Counted from the stretch's first letter, positions 34,398 to 43,210 are shown. The stretch: DNA of 64,000 nt from VRUE01 sp963770315 (GCA_963770315.1 CAVYPC010000002.1:124001-188000); one strand, 5' to 3'. Notes: generated from the letters alone by a model not told the origin. Numbers and translations are program-made.

Positions 34398-35147
34398 ATG
34401 ACCGAGCTGACGGACATGCAGGCCGAGCTGTGCGCGAAGAGCGAGACCGACTACTCGGACCTGCGCGCGTTCTTCATCAACTGCACGCTGAAGCGCAGTC
34501 CCGAGGTGTCCAACACGCAGGGGCTGATGGACATCTCGATGGAGATCATGCGGCGAAACGGCGTCGCGGTCGAGTGCATCCGCGCGGTCGACCACGAGAT
34601 CGCCACCGGCGTCTGGCCCGACATGACCGAGCACGGCTGGGAGCGCGATGAGTGGCCGGCGATCTTCGAGAGGGTGATGGCGGCCGACATCCTCGTCCTC
34701 GGCATGTCGATCTGGCTGGGGGAGAAGTCCTCCGTCGCGACCCAGATCGTCGAGCGCCTCTACGGCAACTCGCACCTGCTCAACGACGCCGGCCAGTACG
34801 CCTACTACGGCCGCGTCGGGGGTTGCCTGGTGACCGGCAACGAGGACGGGGTCAAGCACTGCGCGATGAACGTCCTCTACTCGCTGCAGCACCTCGGCTA
34901 CACGATCCCGCCGCAGGCCGACTCGGGCTGGATCGGCGAGGCGGGGCCGGGACCTTCGTACCTCGACGAGGGATCGGGCGGGCCGGAGAACGACTTCACC
35001 AACCGCAACACCACCTTCGCCGCATGGAACATGCTCCACCTGGCGCGGATCCTCAAGGACGCCGGCGGCATCCCCGCTCACGGCAACCAGCGCACCGAGT
35101 GGGACGCCGGCTGCCGCTTCGACTTCCCCAACCCCGAGCACCGCTGA
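34398..35147 (+). CDS. Flavodoxin-like NAD(P)H-dependent FMN reductase
   Basis: This 249-residue protein has the flavodoxin-like fold of the FMN-reductase group: FFINCTLKRSPEVSNTQGLM is the phosphate-binding loop region, ADILVLGMSIWLGEKSS the second flavin contact, and GGCLVTGNEDGVKH the third. Electron transfer to a flavoenzyme is the usual role, and the monooxygenase gene 41 bases upstream is a possible partner, though that enzyme class normally reduces its own flavin. A TAGACT box lies 12 bases before the ATG. The TGA stop is four bases from a 20-bp perfect palindrome. Confidence 0.85.
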   Translation: MTELTDMQAELCAKSETDYSDLRAFFINCTLKRSPEVSNTQGLMDISMEIMRRNGVAVECIRAVDHEIATGVWPDMTEHGWERDEWPAIFERVMAADILVLGMSIWLGEKSSVATQIVERLYGNSHLLNDAGQYAYYGRVGGCLVTGNEDGVKHCAMNVLYSLQHLGYTIPPQADSGWIGEAGPGPSYLDEGSGGPENDFTNRNTTFAAWNMLHLARILKDAGGIPAHGNQRTEWDAGCRFDFPNPEHR

Positions 35148-35150
35148 GCA

Positions 35151-35198
35151 GCGCATCCGACATTCACCCCCCTGGGGTGGGGTGAATGTCGGATGCGC
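35151..35198. terminator. Bidirectional terminator palindrome (20-bp perfect stem)
   Basis: 35151-35170 and 35179-35198 are exact complements around an 8-base loop. The arms begin three and one bases after the stop codons of the two convergent genes. The stem is GC-rich at the apex (CACCCC/GGGGTG) with no T-run. Confidence 0.75.
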
Positions 35199-35199
35199 C

Positions 35200-36075
35200 T
35201 CAGCTGGCCTGCTGCTCCAGCCGCTCGGCGAGGCGGTTCATGCCGCGCTCGCTGGCCGCCGCGGCGGCGGCGGCCCAATCGGTGGCGCGGTCGGGTGGAC
35301 GCTCGACGCCGGCGTCGCGCAGGGTGGCGATGTCCTTGAAGGCGAGCAGGTCCTCGCGGGCGTCGAGCAGGGCGCCGCGCAGCTTGGGCCGCGGCTCGCG
35401 GATCGCGTTGTCGAGGATCGCCTCCAGCGAACCGTGCTTGCGCAACAGCTCCGCCGCCGTCTTTGGCCCGACCCCCTTGGCACCGGGCAGGCCGTCAGAG
35501 GGATCGCCGCGCAGGGCGATGAAGTCGGGCACCAGCTCGGGGTCGATGCCGTAGCGCTCGCGCACCTCCGCCGGGCCGACCTCTTCGGCGCCTTTGCCGC
35601 CGCCGGTTTTGACGTAGAGGACGGTGACCCGCTCGCCGGCGCACTGGTACATGTCGCGGTCGCCGGTGAGGAGCAGCGCCCGTCCGCCGGCCTCGGCCTC
35701 GCGGCGGGCGTAGGTGCCGAGCAGGTCGTCGGCCTCGAGCGAGTCGCTGGTTGCGACCGTCCAGCCGAAGGCCTCGAAGAACTCCCGGGCGGCGGCGAAC
35801 TGGGGCGAGAGGTCGTCGGGCATAGCCGCCTCACGCTCGGCGTGGTAGGCCGGGTAGAGCTCGGTGCGGTAGGAGGCGGCGTCGGGACCGAAGCAGAGCA
35901 CAACCGCCCGCGGCTCATGCACTTCAACCTCCCGCAACACTAGGTTGGCCGTGCCAAGCAACGCATTGACGGGCTTCCCATCGGTCCCCACGATCGAATC
36001 CGGCAGCGCATAGAAAGCGCGAAACAGCATCGACGGGGTGTCGACAGCGAGTAACGGGGGTTCGCTGACAGTCAC
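35200..36075 (-). CDS. Stand-alone 5'-3' exonuclease (PolA N-terminal domain homologue)
   Basis: This 291-residue protein is the size of the isolated 5' nuclease domain of DNA polymerase I and would remove RNA primers or 5' flaps. Metal-binding acidic motifs are visible (LLAVDTPSMLFRAFYALP, SDSLEADDLLGTYARR, LLTGDRDMYQ, RGDPSDGLPGAKGVGPKTA), the last being the helix-3-turn-helix DNA-binding region. No polymerase domain is attached. GTG 36075 has TAGGCT six bases upstream, which is the outer arm of the palindromic element shared with the divergent gene. Confidence 0.93.
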   Translation of the reverse strand: MTVSEPPLLAVDTPSMLFRAFYALPDSIVGTDGKPVNALLGTANLVLREVEVHEPRAVVLCFGPDAASYRTELYPAYHAEREAAMPDDLSPQFAAAREFFEAFGWTVATSDSLEADDLLGTYARREAEAGGRALLLTGDRDMYQCAGERVTVLYVKTGGGKGAEEVGPAEVRERYGIDPELVPDFIALRGDPSDGLPGAKGVGPKTAAELLRKHGSLEAILDNAIREPRPKLRGALLDAREDLLAFKDIATLRDAGVERPPDRATDWAAAAAAASERGMNRLAERLEQQAS

Positions 36076-36081
36076 CGCAGG

Positions 36082-36192
36082 AGCCTATCCCGGTAGGGCT
36101 GGAGCGTCTTGTACTTTTTGGCCACCGTGATCCGCGGAGGACGACTCCGGTCCCACCCAAAAAGTTAAGCGGAAGCCCTGCCGGGATAGGCT
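36082..36192. repeat. Palindromic element B, copy 2, with divergent promoter boxes at its ends
   Basis: The outer stem 36082-36093 pairs perfectly with 36181-36192. The conserved inner stem CTTGTACTTTTTGG (36108-36121) faces CCCAAAAAGTTAAG (36156-36169), and the apex hairpin is GGAG-GACGA-CTCC. Inner sequences match copy 1 at 24565-24683, while outer arms and apex differ. The outermost TAGGCT on each strand lies 6 and 8 bases from the start codons of the two flanking divergent genes, so the ends of the palindrome probably serve as their -10 elements. Confidence 0.8.
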
Positions 36193-36200
36193 CGACGCGC

Positions 36201-37955
36201 ATGGGTTTCATCGAACCCACCCCACCACCCTTCGAGTACGAGGAGTGGAGACGCCGCCCCCACCTGGAGCGGATCAAGGTGCTGGCCCAGGACTGGGCGC
36301 TGAACGGCTTCGGCACGCCCTACTTCGTCTACCTGCTCTACATCGTCAAGCTCGTCCTCTACGCGGGCGGCGGCCTGCTGCTGATCTCGGCGACCACCTC
36401 CGGCCTGGGCGGGCTCGGGGACCTCGGCTCCTGGTGGACCGAACCGATCGTCTTCGAGAAGGCGGTGATCTGGACGATGCTGTGGGAGGTGCTCGGCCTC
36501 GGCGCCGGCTCGTTGCCGCTGACCCTGCGCTTCTCGCCGATGATCGGCGGCGTCCTCTACTGGCTGCGACCGGGAACGACGCGGCTGCCGCCCTGGCCGG
36601 AGCGCGTACCGCTGACCCGCGGCACCCGGCGGACCCCCTTCGACGTCGCCCTCTACGCCGGCCTGATCGCCGCCGCCCTCAACCTGCTGCTCTCCGACGG
36701 GGTCGCTGCGGCGGGCACCGCCGCCGGCCGCCTCGACCCGGTCGCGGTCGGCGCTCTGCTCGCCCTCCTCGTCCTCCTCGGCCTGCGCGACAAGGTTCCG
36801 TTCCTCGCCGCCCGCGCCGAGATTTACGGCAACCTGGCGCTCATCTTCCTCTTCCCGCTGACCGACATGATCGTCGCCGCCCAGCTTGTCTTCGTCTGCA
36901 TCTGGTGGGGAGCGGCGTCCTCGAAGCTGAACCGTCACTTCCCCTTCGTGGTGACGGTGATGATCAGCAACACCCCCTGGAATCGCTGGCGGGCGGCGAA
37001 GCGGCGTCTCTACCGCGATCACCCAGAGGACTTACGCCCCTCCTCGACGGGTGCGCTTGCCGCCCACCTGGGCACGGTGATGGAGTTCACCCTGCCTCTG
37101 GTCCTGCTCGTCTCCCAGGGTGGGATCGTCGGCACCATCGCCGTCGCCGGGATGGTGATCTTCCACCTCCACATCCTCTCCACCTTCCCCCTGGCGGTGC
37201 CGCTGGAGTGGAACATCTTCATGATCTTCGGCCTGCTCTTCCTCTTCGGCCACTACGGCTCGACGTCGTTCTCGACCATCGACGACCCGCTGTTGATCGC
37301 GATCCTTGCCCTGACCTGCGTCGGCCTGCCGGTGCTCGGCAACTTCCGCCCCGACCTCGTCTCCTTCCTGCCCTCGATGCGCTACTACGCCGGCAACTGG
37401 GCCACCAGCCAGTGGCTGTTCAGCAAGGACAGCGGCGCGGAGGGGAAGCTCGACCGGGAGATGGTCAAGGCGGCGCCGGTGGTGACCGAGCAGCTGCTGA
37501 AGTTCTACGACAGGGACCTGGTCGAGGTGCTGCTCTACAAAGGGCTCGCCTTCCGCGCGATGCACTCGCACGGGCGCGCCCTCAACGGTCTCCTGCCCCG
37601 TGCGGTCGACGACGTCGAGCGCTACGAAGTGCGCGAGGGCGAGCTGGTCGCCGGAGTGGTGCTCGGCTACAACTTCGGCGATGGCCATTTCCACGACCAG
37701 CGCCTGCTCGCGGCGATCCAGGAGCGCTGCCGCTTCGAGCCCGGGGAGGTGCGGGTGGTCGTGCTCGAGTCCCAGCCGGCCCACGAGCAGCGCCAGCGCT
37801 ACCGGATCTTCGACGCGGCCACGGGCCTGGTCGAGGAGGGCTGGGTGAACGTCGCCGACATGGTCGAGCGTCAGCCCTGGCTGGACGAGCGCCCGTTCCC
37901 GGTCGAGACGATCGCGAAGGGCAAAGGCGCTGCCGTCGCGGTTCCGCCAGCATGA
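36201..37955 (+). CDS. DUF3556-type transmembrane protein
   Basis: This 584-residue protein begins GFIEPTPPPFEYEEWRRRP, followed by about ten hydrophobic helices (for example YFVYLLYIVKLVLYAGGGLL and NLALIFLFPLTDMIVAAQLV) and a C-terminal soluble region. The N-terminal proline-rich motif and the overall layout match the DUF3556 family of mycobacterial and related membrane proteins, whose function is unknown. ATG 36201 has TAGGCT eight bases upstream. The next three genes follow with four-base overlaps, so this is the first gene of a four-gene operon with an oxidoreductase and an ABC exporter. Confidence 0.85.
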   Translation: MGFIEPTPPPFEYEEWRRRPHLERIKVLAQDWALNGFGTPYFVYLLYIVKLVLYAGGGLLLISATTSGLGGLGDLGSWWTEPIVFEKAVIWTMLWEVLGLGAGSLPLTLRFSPMIGGVLYWLRPGTTRLPPWPERVPLTRGTRRTPFDVALYAGLIAAALNLLLSDGVAAAGTAAGRLDPVAVGALLALLVLLGLRDKVPFLAARAEIYGNLALIFLFPLTDMIVAAQLVFVCIWWGAASSKLNRHFPFVVTVMISNTPWNRWRAAKRRLYRDHPEDLRPSSTGALAAHLGTVMEFTLPLVLLVSQGGIVGTIAVAGMVIFHLHILSTFPLAVPLEWNIFMIFGLLFLFGHYGSTSFSTIDDPLLIAILALTCVGLPVLGNFRPDLVSFLPSMRYYAGNWATSQWLFSKDSGAEGKLDREMVKAAPVVTEQLLKFYDRDLVEVLLYKGLAFRAMHSHGRALNGLLPRAVDDVERYEVREGELVAGVVLGYNFGDGHFHDQRLLAAIQERCRFEPGEVRVVVLESQPAHEQRQRYRIFDAATGLVEEGWVNVADMVERQPWLDERPFPVETIAKGKGAAVAVPPA

Positions 37956-39400
37956 GCGAGGCGATCGTCGTCGGCGCCGGGCCCAACGGGCTCGCCGCTG
38001 CGGCCACGTTGGCCGCGCGCGGGGTGGGGGTGACGGTGATCGAGGCGGCGCCGACGATCGGCGGCGGCACGCGCACCAGCGAACTGACCCTGCCGGGCCT
38101 GTTGCACGACGACTGCTCGGCCGCGCACCCGTTCGCTCCGGGCTCGCCGGCGCTGACTTCGCTCGACCTCGAGCGACACGGGCTGGAGTGGGCGTGGGGG
38201 GAGATCGACCTCGCCCATCCGCTCGACGGTGGGCGCGTGGTGACCATGCAGCGCTCGATCGAGCGCACCGCCGCCGGGCTGGGGGCGGCGGGCCGCAGCT
38301 GGAAGCGGCTCTTCGGCTCGCCGTCGCGGAACTTCGCCGCGCTCAGCGAGGACATCATGCGACCGCTGCTGCACCTGCCGCGGCACCCCCTGGCCCTGGC
38401 CCGCTTCGGTCCGGCGGCGCTGGCGCCGGTGTCGGCGCTGGTCCGCGCGCTGCCGACGCCGGAGGCGCGGGCGCTCTTCGGCGGCACCGCCGCGCACTCC
38501 TTCAGCCCCTTCTCGCGGCCGTTCAGCTCGGCTGCGGGGATGGCGCTGACCTGCGCCTGCCACCACAACGGCTGGCCGGTCGCCCGCGGCGGCTCGCAGT
38601 CGATCGCAGCGGCGCTGGCCGCGGTCGTGCGGGAGCACGGCGGCAGGATCGAGACCGGCAGGCCGGTGCGCTCACTGGAGGAGCTGCCGGCAGCCGACGC
38701 CGTGCTGCTCGACCTCGCCCCCGCCGCGGTCGCCGACATCGCCGGCGACCGGTTGCCGCAGCGGGTCGCGCGTGCCTACCGCCGCTACAAGCACGGCCCG
38801 GGCGCCTTCAAGGTCGACCTCGCGGTCGAGGGCGGCGTGCCCTGGGCCGACGATGCATCGGGCAGGGCAGCGACCGTGCACGCGATCGGCTCCTTCGAGG
38901 AGATCGTCGTCTCCGAGCGCGAGATCAACCGCGGCCGGATGCCGGAGCGACCCTTCGTCCTCGTCGGCCAGCAGTACCTCGCCGACCCTTCGCGCTCGCG
39001 TGGTGACGTCCATCCGGTCTGGGCCTACGCCCATGTCCCCAACGGCTACGAGGGCGATGCCACCGAGGGGCTGCTCGACCAGATCGAACGCTTCGCCCCC
39101 AACCTGCGCGAGCGGATCCTCGCCCGCCATATCCGCCCTCCCGCTGAGCTGGCCTCCTACAACCCCAACTACGTCGGAGGCGACATCGTCACCGGCGCCA
39201 ATACGCCGTGGCAGTCGACGATCCGCCCCCGCCTTGCGCTCGACCCCTACGCGACCGGCATCGCCGGCGTCTACATCTGCTCCGCTGCCACCCCACCCGG
39301 CGCCGGCGCCAGCGGCATCAACGGCTACAACGCGGCCCGCTCGGTCCTGCGCGGGCTCCCGCGGGAATTCGGAATCAACCATCTAGATTCCAGGGGGTGA
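37952..39400 (+). CDS. FAD-dependent oxidoreductase of the phytoene desaturase/CrtI-like group
   Basis: This 482-residue protein opens with EAIVVGAGPNGLAAAATLA, the dinucleotide-binding motif, followed by VIEAAPTIGGGTRTSE, and ends with a second FAD contact (GVYICSAATPPGAGASGING). This layout is typical of NAD(P)/FAD amine-oxidase-like desaturases and the mammalian PYROXD2 group. The substrate is unknown. The ATG overlaps the preceding stop (ATGA), and the end overlaps the ABC ATPase start (GTGA). The membrane-protein context suggests a lipid or isoprenoid substrate, but that is inference. Confidence 0.85.
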   Translation: MSEAIVVGAGPNGLAAAATLAARGVGVTVIEAAPTIGGGTRTSELTLPGLLHDDCSAAHPFAPGSPALTSLDLERHGLEWAWGEIDLAHPLDGGRVVTMQRSIERTAAGLGAAGRSWKRLFGSPSRNFAALSEDIMRPLLHLPRHPLALARFGPAALAPVSALVRALPTPEARALFGGTAAHSFSPFSRPFSSAAGMALTCACHHNGWPVARGGSQSIAAALAAVVREHGGRIETGRPVRSLEELPAADAVLLDLAPAAVADIAGDRLPQRVARAYRRYKHGPGAFKVDLAVEGGVPWADDASGRAATVHAIGSFEEIVVSEREINRGRMPERPFVLVGQQYLADPSRSRGDVHPVWAYAHVPNGYEGDATEGLLDQIERFAPNLRERILARHIRPPAELASYNPNYVGGDIVTGANTPWQSTIRPRLALDPYATGIAGVYICSAATPPGAGASGINGYNAARSVLRGLPREFGINHLDSRG

Positions 39401-40161
39401 AGGCACTCGACGTCAAAGGGCTGGAGAAGCGCTACCCGACCGGGGTCGAGGCGCTGCGCGGAGTCTCGCTGGAGATAAAGCCAGGGGAGCTGTTCGGGCT
39501 GTTGGGGCCCAACGGGGCAGGCAAGTCGACCCTGATCCACTGCACGACGGGGCTGGCACAGCCGACCGGGGGCACGATCCACGTCTTCGGCCACGATGCG
39601 ATCGCCGACTATGGAGCCGCGCGCCAGGCGGTCGGGCTGGCGCCGCAGGAGGTCAACCTCGACTGGTTCCTGACCGTCGAGGAGTCGCTCGATTACCACG
39701 CTGGCTACTTCGGCATGCCGAAGCGGGAGCGGCGGGAGCGGACCAAGGAGCTGCTGGAGACCTTCTCGCTGACCGAGAAGCGCGACGAACGCACCCGCAC
39801 CCTCTCCGGCGGGATGAAACGGCGGTTGATCCTGGCACGGGCGATGATGCACCGGCCGCGGCTGCTGATCCTCGACGAGCCGACCGCCGGGGTCGACGTC
39901 GAGCTGCGGCTGGAGCTGTGGCACTACGTGCAGCGGATCAACCAGGAGGGAACGACGATCCTGCTGACTACGCACTACATCGAGGAGGCGGAGCAGCTCT
40001 GCGACCGGATCGCCTTCATCAACGAAGGCAAGATCGTCGGCGAGGGCACCAGCACCGACCTGGCCGCCCGCTACGGCGTCGACAACCTCGAGGACGCCTA
40101 CCTGGCCCTGGTCGGGCGCAAAGAGCTGTCGCGCTCCCACATCGAGGAGCCGGTGTTGTGA
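39397..40161 (+). CDS. ABC transporter ATP-binding protein (ABC-2/DrrA-like)
   Basis: This 254-residue ATPase has Walker A GLLGPNGAGKST, the Q-loop LAPQEVNL, signature LSGGMKRRL, Walker B LLILDEPTAGVD and the switch His in LLTTHYIEEAEQLC. It resembles the DrrA/CcmA group that drives ABC-2 permeases for lipid, drug or polysaccharide export. The start is GTG 39397, overlapping the oxidoreductase stop; a longer frame upstream is not conserved. The permease follows with a four-base overlap. Confidence 0.94.
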   Translation: MKALDVKGLEKRYPTGVEALRGVSLEIKPGELFGLLGPNGAGKSTLIHCTTGLAQPTGGTIHVFGHDAIADYGAARQAVGLAPQEVNLDWFLTVEESLDYHAGYFGMPKRERRERTKELLETFSLTEKRDERTRTLSGGMKRRLILARAMMHRPRLLILDEPTAGVDVELRLELWHYVQRINQEGTTILLTTHYIEEAEQLCDRIAFINEGKIVGEGTSTDLAARYGVDNLEDAYLALVGRKELSRSHIEEPVL

Positions 40162-40925
40162 GCGCCGCCCAGATCCGCTTCGCGACGCTCTGGCGGCGCG
40201 AGGTCAACCGCTTCATGAAGATCAAGAAACAGACGATCGGCGCGCCGCTGCTGGAAACCTTCCTCTACATCTCGGTCTTCGGCGCGGCGCTTGGCTCGCG
40301 GGTCGGCGAACTGCACGGGATCGATTACGTCGTCTTCGTCATCCCGGGCCTGATCATGATGTCGTTCTCGATCAACGCCTTCGCCAACAACTCCTCCTCG
40401 ATCCTGCAGCAGAAATTCCAGGGGGCGATCCAGGACCAGCTCTCCTCGCCGGCTTCGCCGCTGGAGCTGCTGCTCGCCTTCTCGCTCGGCGGCTTCATGC
40501 GCGGCCTGATGGTCGCGCTGCTGACCTTCATCGCCGCCTCGCTGCTGGTCGACCTGCCGGTCGAAAATATCCTCGTCCTGATCCCCTCGCTGTTCCTGGT
40601 CGGCTTCTTCTTCTCGCAACTGGGGGTGCTGATCGGCGTCCGCGCCGAACAGTTCGACGACGTCGCCTTTGCCCAGACCTTCGTCCTGCAGCCGCTGATC
40701 TTCCTCGGCGGCGTCTTCTACTCGGCGACCCTGCTTCCCCAGCCCTTCCAGACGCTGACCCACTTCAACCCGATCTTCTACATGATCAACCTGGTCCGCT
40801 ACGGCTTCGTCGGCTTCACCGAAGTCAGCGTTGCGCTCTCGCTGCTGGCGCTGACCGGGGCGACCGCGGCGCTCTTCCTGGTCAACCTGAGGCTGTTCTC
40901 GAAGGGCTACCGCTTGCGGGCGTAG
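40158..40925 (+). CDS. ABC-2 type transporter permease
   Basis: This 255-residue membrane protein has six helices and the ABC-2 features: an N-terminal amphipathic stretch (FATLWRREVNRFMKIKKQTI), AALGSRVGEL near the first helix, and LQPLIFLGGVFYSATLLPQ before the last ones. It pairs with the ATPase encoded just upstream. The GTG start overlaps the ATPase stop (GTGA). It is the last gene of the DUF3556-oxidoreductase-ABC operon. The exported substrate is unknown. Confidence 0.92.
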   Translation: MSAAQIRFATLWRREVNRFMKIKKQTIGAPLLETFLYISVFGAALGSRVGELHGIDYVVFVIPGLIMMSFSINAFANNSSSILQQKFQGAIQDQLSSPASPLELLLAFSLGGFMRGLMVALLTFIAASLLVDLPVENILVLIPSLFLVGFFFSQLGVLIGVRAEQFDDVAFAQTFVLQPLIFLGGVFYSATLLPQPFQTLTHFNPIFYMINLVRYGFVGFTEVSVALSLLALTGATAALFLVNLRLFSKGYRLRA

Positions 40926-41039
40926 CGCCACGCCGGCACTGGACGCTTGATCGATGCAGCGCCAGCCTTTACCGTTGCTGGCCTTCACCTCTTCGTAACC
41001 GTGCAGGGCGCCGCAAGAGCGGCGCAGAAAGGAATCGAC

Positions 41040-41615
41040 TTGAAGCAGATTCGTCTTGTTGCGGCGGCGACCGTCGTCGCCGTCCTCTGCGTGTCCGCGT
41101 CGGCTCTCGCCGCGCCCTACAGCCCGCCCTCCTCCACCCCGGCGGCCTCCGTCCCCACCGTCTTCATCAAAGGCAGCAAAGAGGGTGCCCTTCGCTTCGA
41201 AGCTCCGAAGACGATCGTCAACGGCGAAGAGCTCGCCGTGGTCAACACGACCAATCCCAAACAGGTGGGCCCGCACACCTTCTCGCTGGTCACCCAGGGC
41301 TCGGTCCCGAAGACCGCCAAGCAGCGCCAGCTCTGCTTTACGCCGAAACACATCTGCAAAGCGATCGCCGCTTGGCACGGGGTCAAAGGCAACGGACCGG
41401 TGAAAGTCAACCCGGTCGAAGCCGGCCCCGAAGGCTGGAGCACGCTCGGCAGCCTGACCAAGACCGGCGACTCCTGGTTCACCGGCACCAAACCGGGGAG
41501 CTCGTTCGAGCAGAAAGTGGATGTGGACACGACGGCCGGCGCGTCGCGGATCTACTTCATGTGCGCGATCCATCCCTGGATGCACGGCTCGATCAACGTG
41601 CTGCCCGGCGGCTAG
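41040..41615 (+). CDS. Secreted cupredoxin-domain (blue copper) protein
   Basis: The start is TTG 41040, supported by AAAGGA seven bases upstream. The 191-residue protein has a signal peptide (QIRLVAAATVVAVLCVSASALA) and one cupredoxin domain. Copper ligands are visible as QVGPHTFSL (His) and FMCAIHPWMHG (Cys, His, Met), the type 1 arrangement. A middle Cys pair (QLCFTPKHICKA) may form a disulfide. It is immediately upstream of a multicopper oxidase, which could exchange electrons or copper with it. Confidence 0.88.
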   Translation: MKQIRLVAAATVVAVLCVSASALAAPYSPPSSTPAASVPTVFIKGSKEGALRFEAPKTIVNGEELAVVNTTNPKQVGPHTFSLVTQGSVPKTAKQRQLCFTPKHICKAIAAWHGVKGNGPVKVNPVEAGPEGWSTLGSLTKTGDSWFTGTKPGSSFEQKVDVDTTAGASRIYFMCAIHPWMHGSINVLPGG

Positions 41616-43210
41616 CCACGGACGGCTCGCCTCAATCGTCCGAGCCGCGCCTGGGGCGCCGAGGCTTTCTCGGCGCCCTGGGCGGCGGCGCTCTTGCCGC
41701 GCTGCTGCCGTTCGATCTCCGATCCGGCCAGGCGGCCCCGGCCGCAGCGCAGGGCCGGCCTGCCCCCGCGCCGTTTCGCGCGCCCCTGCCGATTCCGGCG
41801 GAGCTGGGCGAGGCGCAGCTCGACATCCCCATCCGCGAGGCCGATGTCCAGATCCTGCCCGGGCCCAAGACCCGGATGTGGACCTACGGCGGGACGTTTC
41901 CCGGGCCGACCGTCCGGCGTCCCGCCGGGCACAGAACGGAGGTCACCTTCCATCACCAGCTCCCCCGCAAGGCGGGTGAGCTGACCGTCCACCTGCACGG
42001 CGGTCACAACCGCACCCAGTACGACGGCCAGCCTGGCGGGTTGACCGCCTCGCATCCCAGGTCCTTCTACTGCGACATCCCGAGCGGGCTCTCGCCGCGC
42101 AGGTCGGGCAACGACCTCTTGATCGAGCCCGGCGCGCGGAAAACCTACGTCTACGACCTGCGTGAGGACGGCCGTCCCGAACGGGCGGCGCTGCAGTGGT
42201 ACCACGACCACCGCCTCGACCGCACCGCTCGCCACGTCTGGCGCGGCCTGGCTGGGATGTGGATCGTCGACGACGAGCTGGACGCCTCGCTGCCGCTGCC
42301 GGCGGGCGAGCGGGACGTCCCCTTGATGATCGCCGACCGCAGCTTCGATCGCCACAACCAGCTCACCGATCCCTTCACCGGCCGCCGCCCTCCCGCCGAC
42401 GGCGTCGCCGGCCACCGGGTCCTGGTCAACGGCGCTTACATGCCGCACCATCGGGTGACGCCGCGGCGCTACCGCTTGCGCCTGCTCAACGTCTCCGGCT
42501 TCAGCGCCTACAACGTCCATCTCTCCAACGGCGCCCCGATGATCCAGATCGGCACCGACAGCGGCCTGATGCCCAGGCCGGTGCGGCGCAGCCACATCCT
42601 GCTCGGCCCGGCCGAGCGGGCCGACGTGATCGTCGACTTCGCCGGCGCCGCCGAAGAGTCTGTCGAGCTGCGCAGCGGGCCGCGCCACGACGGCCACGAC
42701 GCTCCCGGGGCCAAGCCCTACGTCGGCGCCCTGATGCAGTTCCGCGTCGGCTCGCGGCGGTTGCCGGACCGCACCCGGGTGCCGCGCAGGCTGCGGCCGC
42801 TGCCGGCCTGGACCAAGCACGTCTCGCGCAAGCCCGATCACACCTGGACGATCTCGATCGGCGGCCTCTTCAAGCCGGTCTGGCAGATCAACGGCCGCAC
42901 CTTCAATCCCGCCCGCGCCGACACGACCGTCGCGCTCGACTCGACCGCCACCTGGGAGATCGTCAATCGCACCGGCGTCGCCCACATGATGCACCTGCAC
43001 CACACCGACTGGTACCTGCTGGCGCGCGACGGCAAGCCGCCACCGCCCTGGGAAGACTGCCTCAAGGAGACCTTCTTCCTGTATCCCGGCGAACGGATCC
43101 TCCTCGCCGGGCACTTCGCCGATTACACCGGCAAGTTCGTGGTCCACTGCCACATGCTCGACCACGAGGACCATGGCCTGATGAGCCAGTTCGAGGTCGT
43201 CAAGGGCTGA
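41561..43210 (+). CDS. Tat-exported multicopper oxidase (laccase/CotA-like)
   Basis: This enzyme of about 549 residues has a twin-arginine signal (GRRGFLGALGGGALAALLP). The four copper motifs are present: TVHLHGGHN, WYHDHRLDRTARHV, HMMHLHHTDWY and HCHMLDHEDHGLM, giving the trinuclear centre and the type 1 site. It would oxidise phenols, metals or bilirubin-like compounds with reduction of oxygen to water. No ATG lies in frame near the signal; GTG 41561, inside the end of the cupredoxin gene, is the nearest start, and its ribosome site is weak, so the exact N-terminus is uncertain. Confidence 0.9.
   Translation: MRDPSLDARLDQRAARRLATDGSPQSSEPRLGRRGFLGALGGGALAALLPFDLRSGQAAPAAAQGRPAPAPFRAPLPIPAELGEAQLDIPIREADVQILPGPKTRMWTYGGTFPGPTVRRPAGHRTEVTFHHQLPRKAGELTVHLHGGHNRTQYDGQPGGLTASHPRSFYCDIPSGLSPRRSGNDLLIEPGARKTYVYDLREDGRPERAALQWYHDHRLDRTARHVWRGLAGMWIVDDELDASLPLPAGERDVPLMIADRSFDRHNQLTDPFTGRRPPADGVAGHRVLVNGAYMPHHRVTPRRYRLRLLNVSGFSAYNVHLSNGAPMIQIGTDSGLMPRPVRRSHILLGPAERADVIVDFAGAAEESVELRSGPRHDGHDAPGAKPYVGALMQFRVGSRRLPDRTRVPRRLRPLPAWTKHVSRKPDHTWTISIGGLFKPVWQINGRTFNPARADTTVALDSTATWEIVNRTGVAHMMHLHHTDWYLLARDGKPPPPWEDCLKETFFLYPGERILLAGHFADYTGKFVVHCHMLDHEDHGLMSQFEVVKG

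Noticed and set aside
26884..35147. Secondary metabolite gene cluster around the membrane protein, monooxygenase and reductase
   Set aside because: No core biosynthetic enzyme (PKS, NRPS, terpene synthase) is present, and the genes are on different strands with unrelated neighbours.
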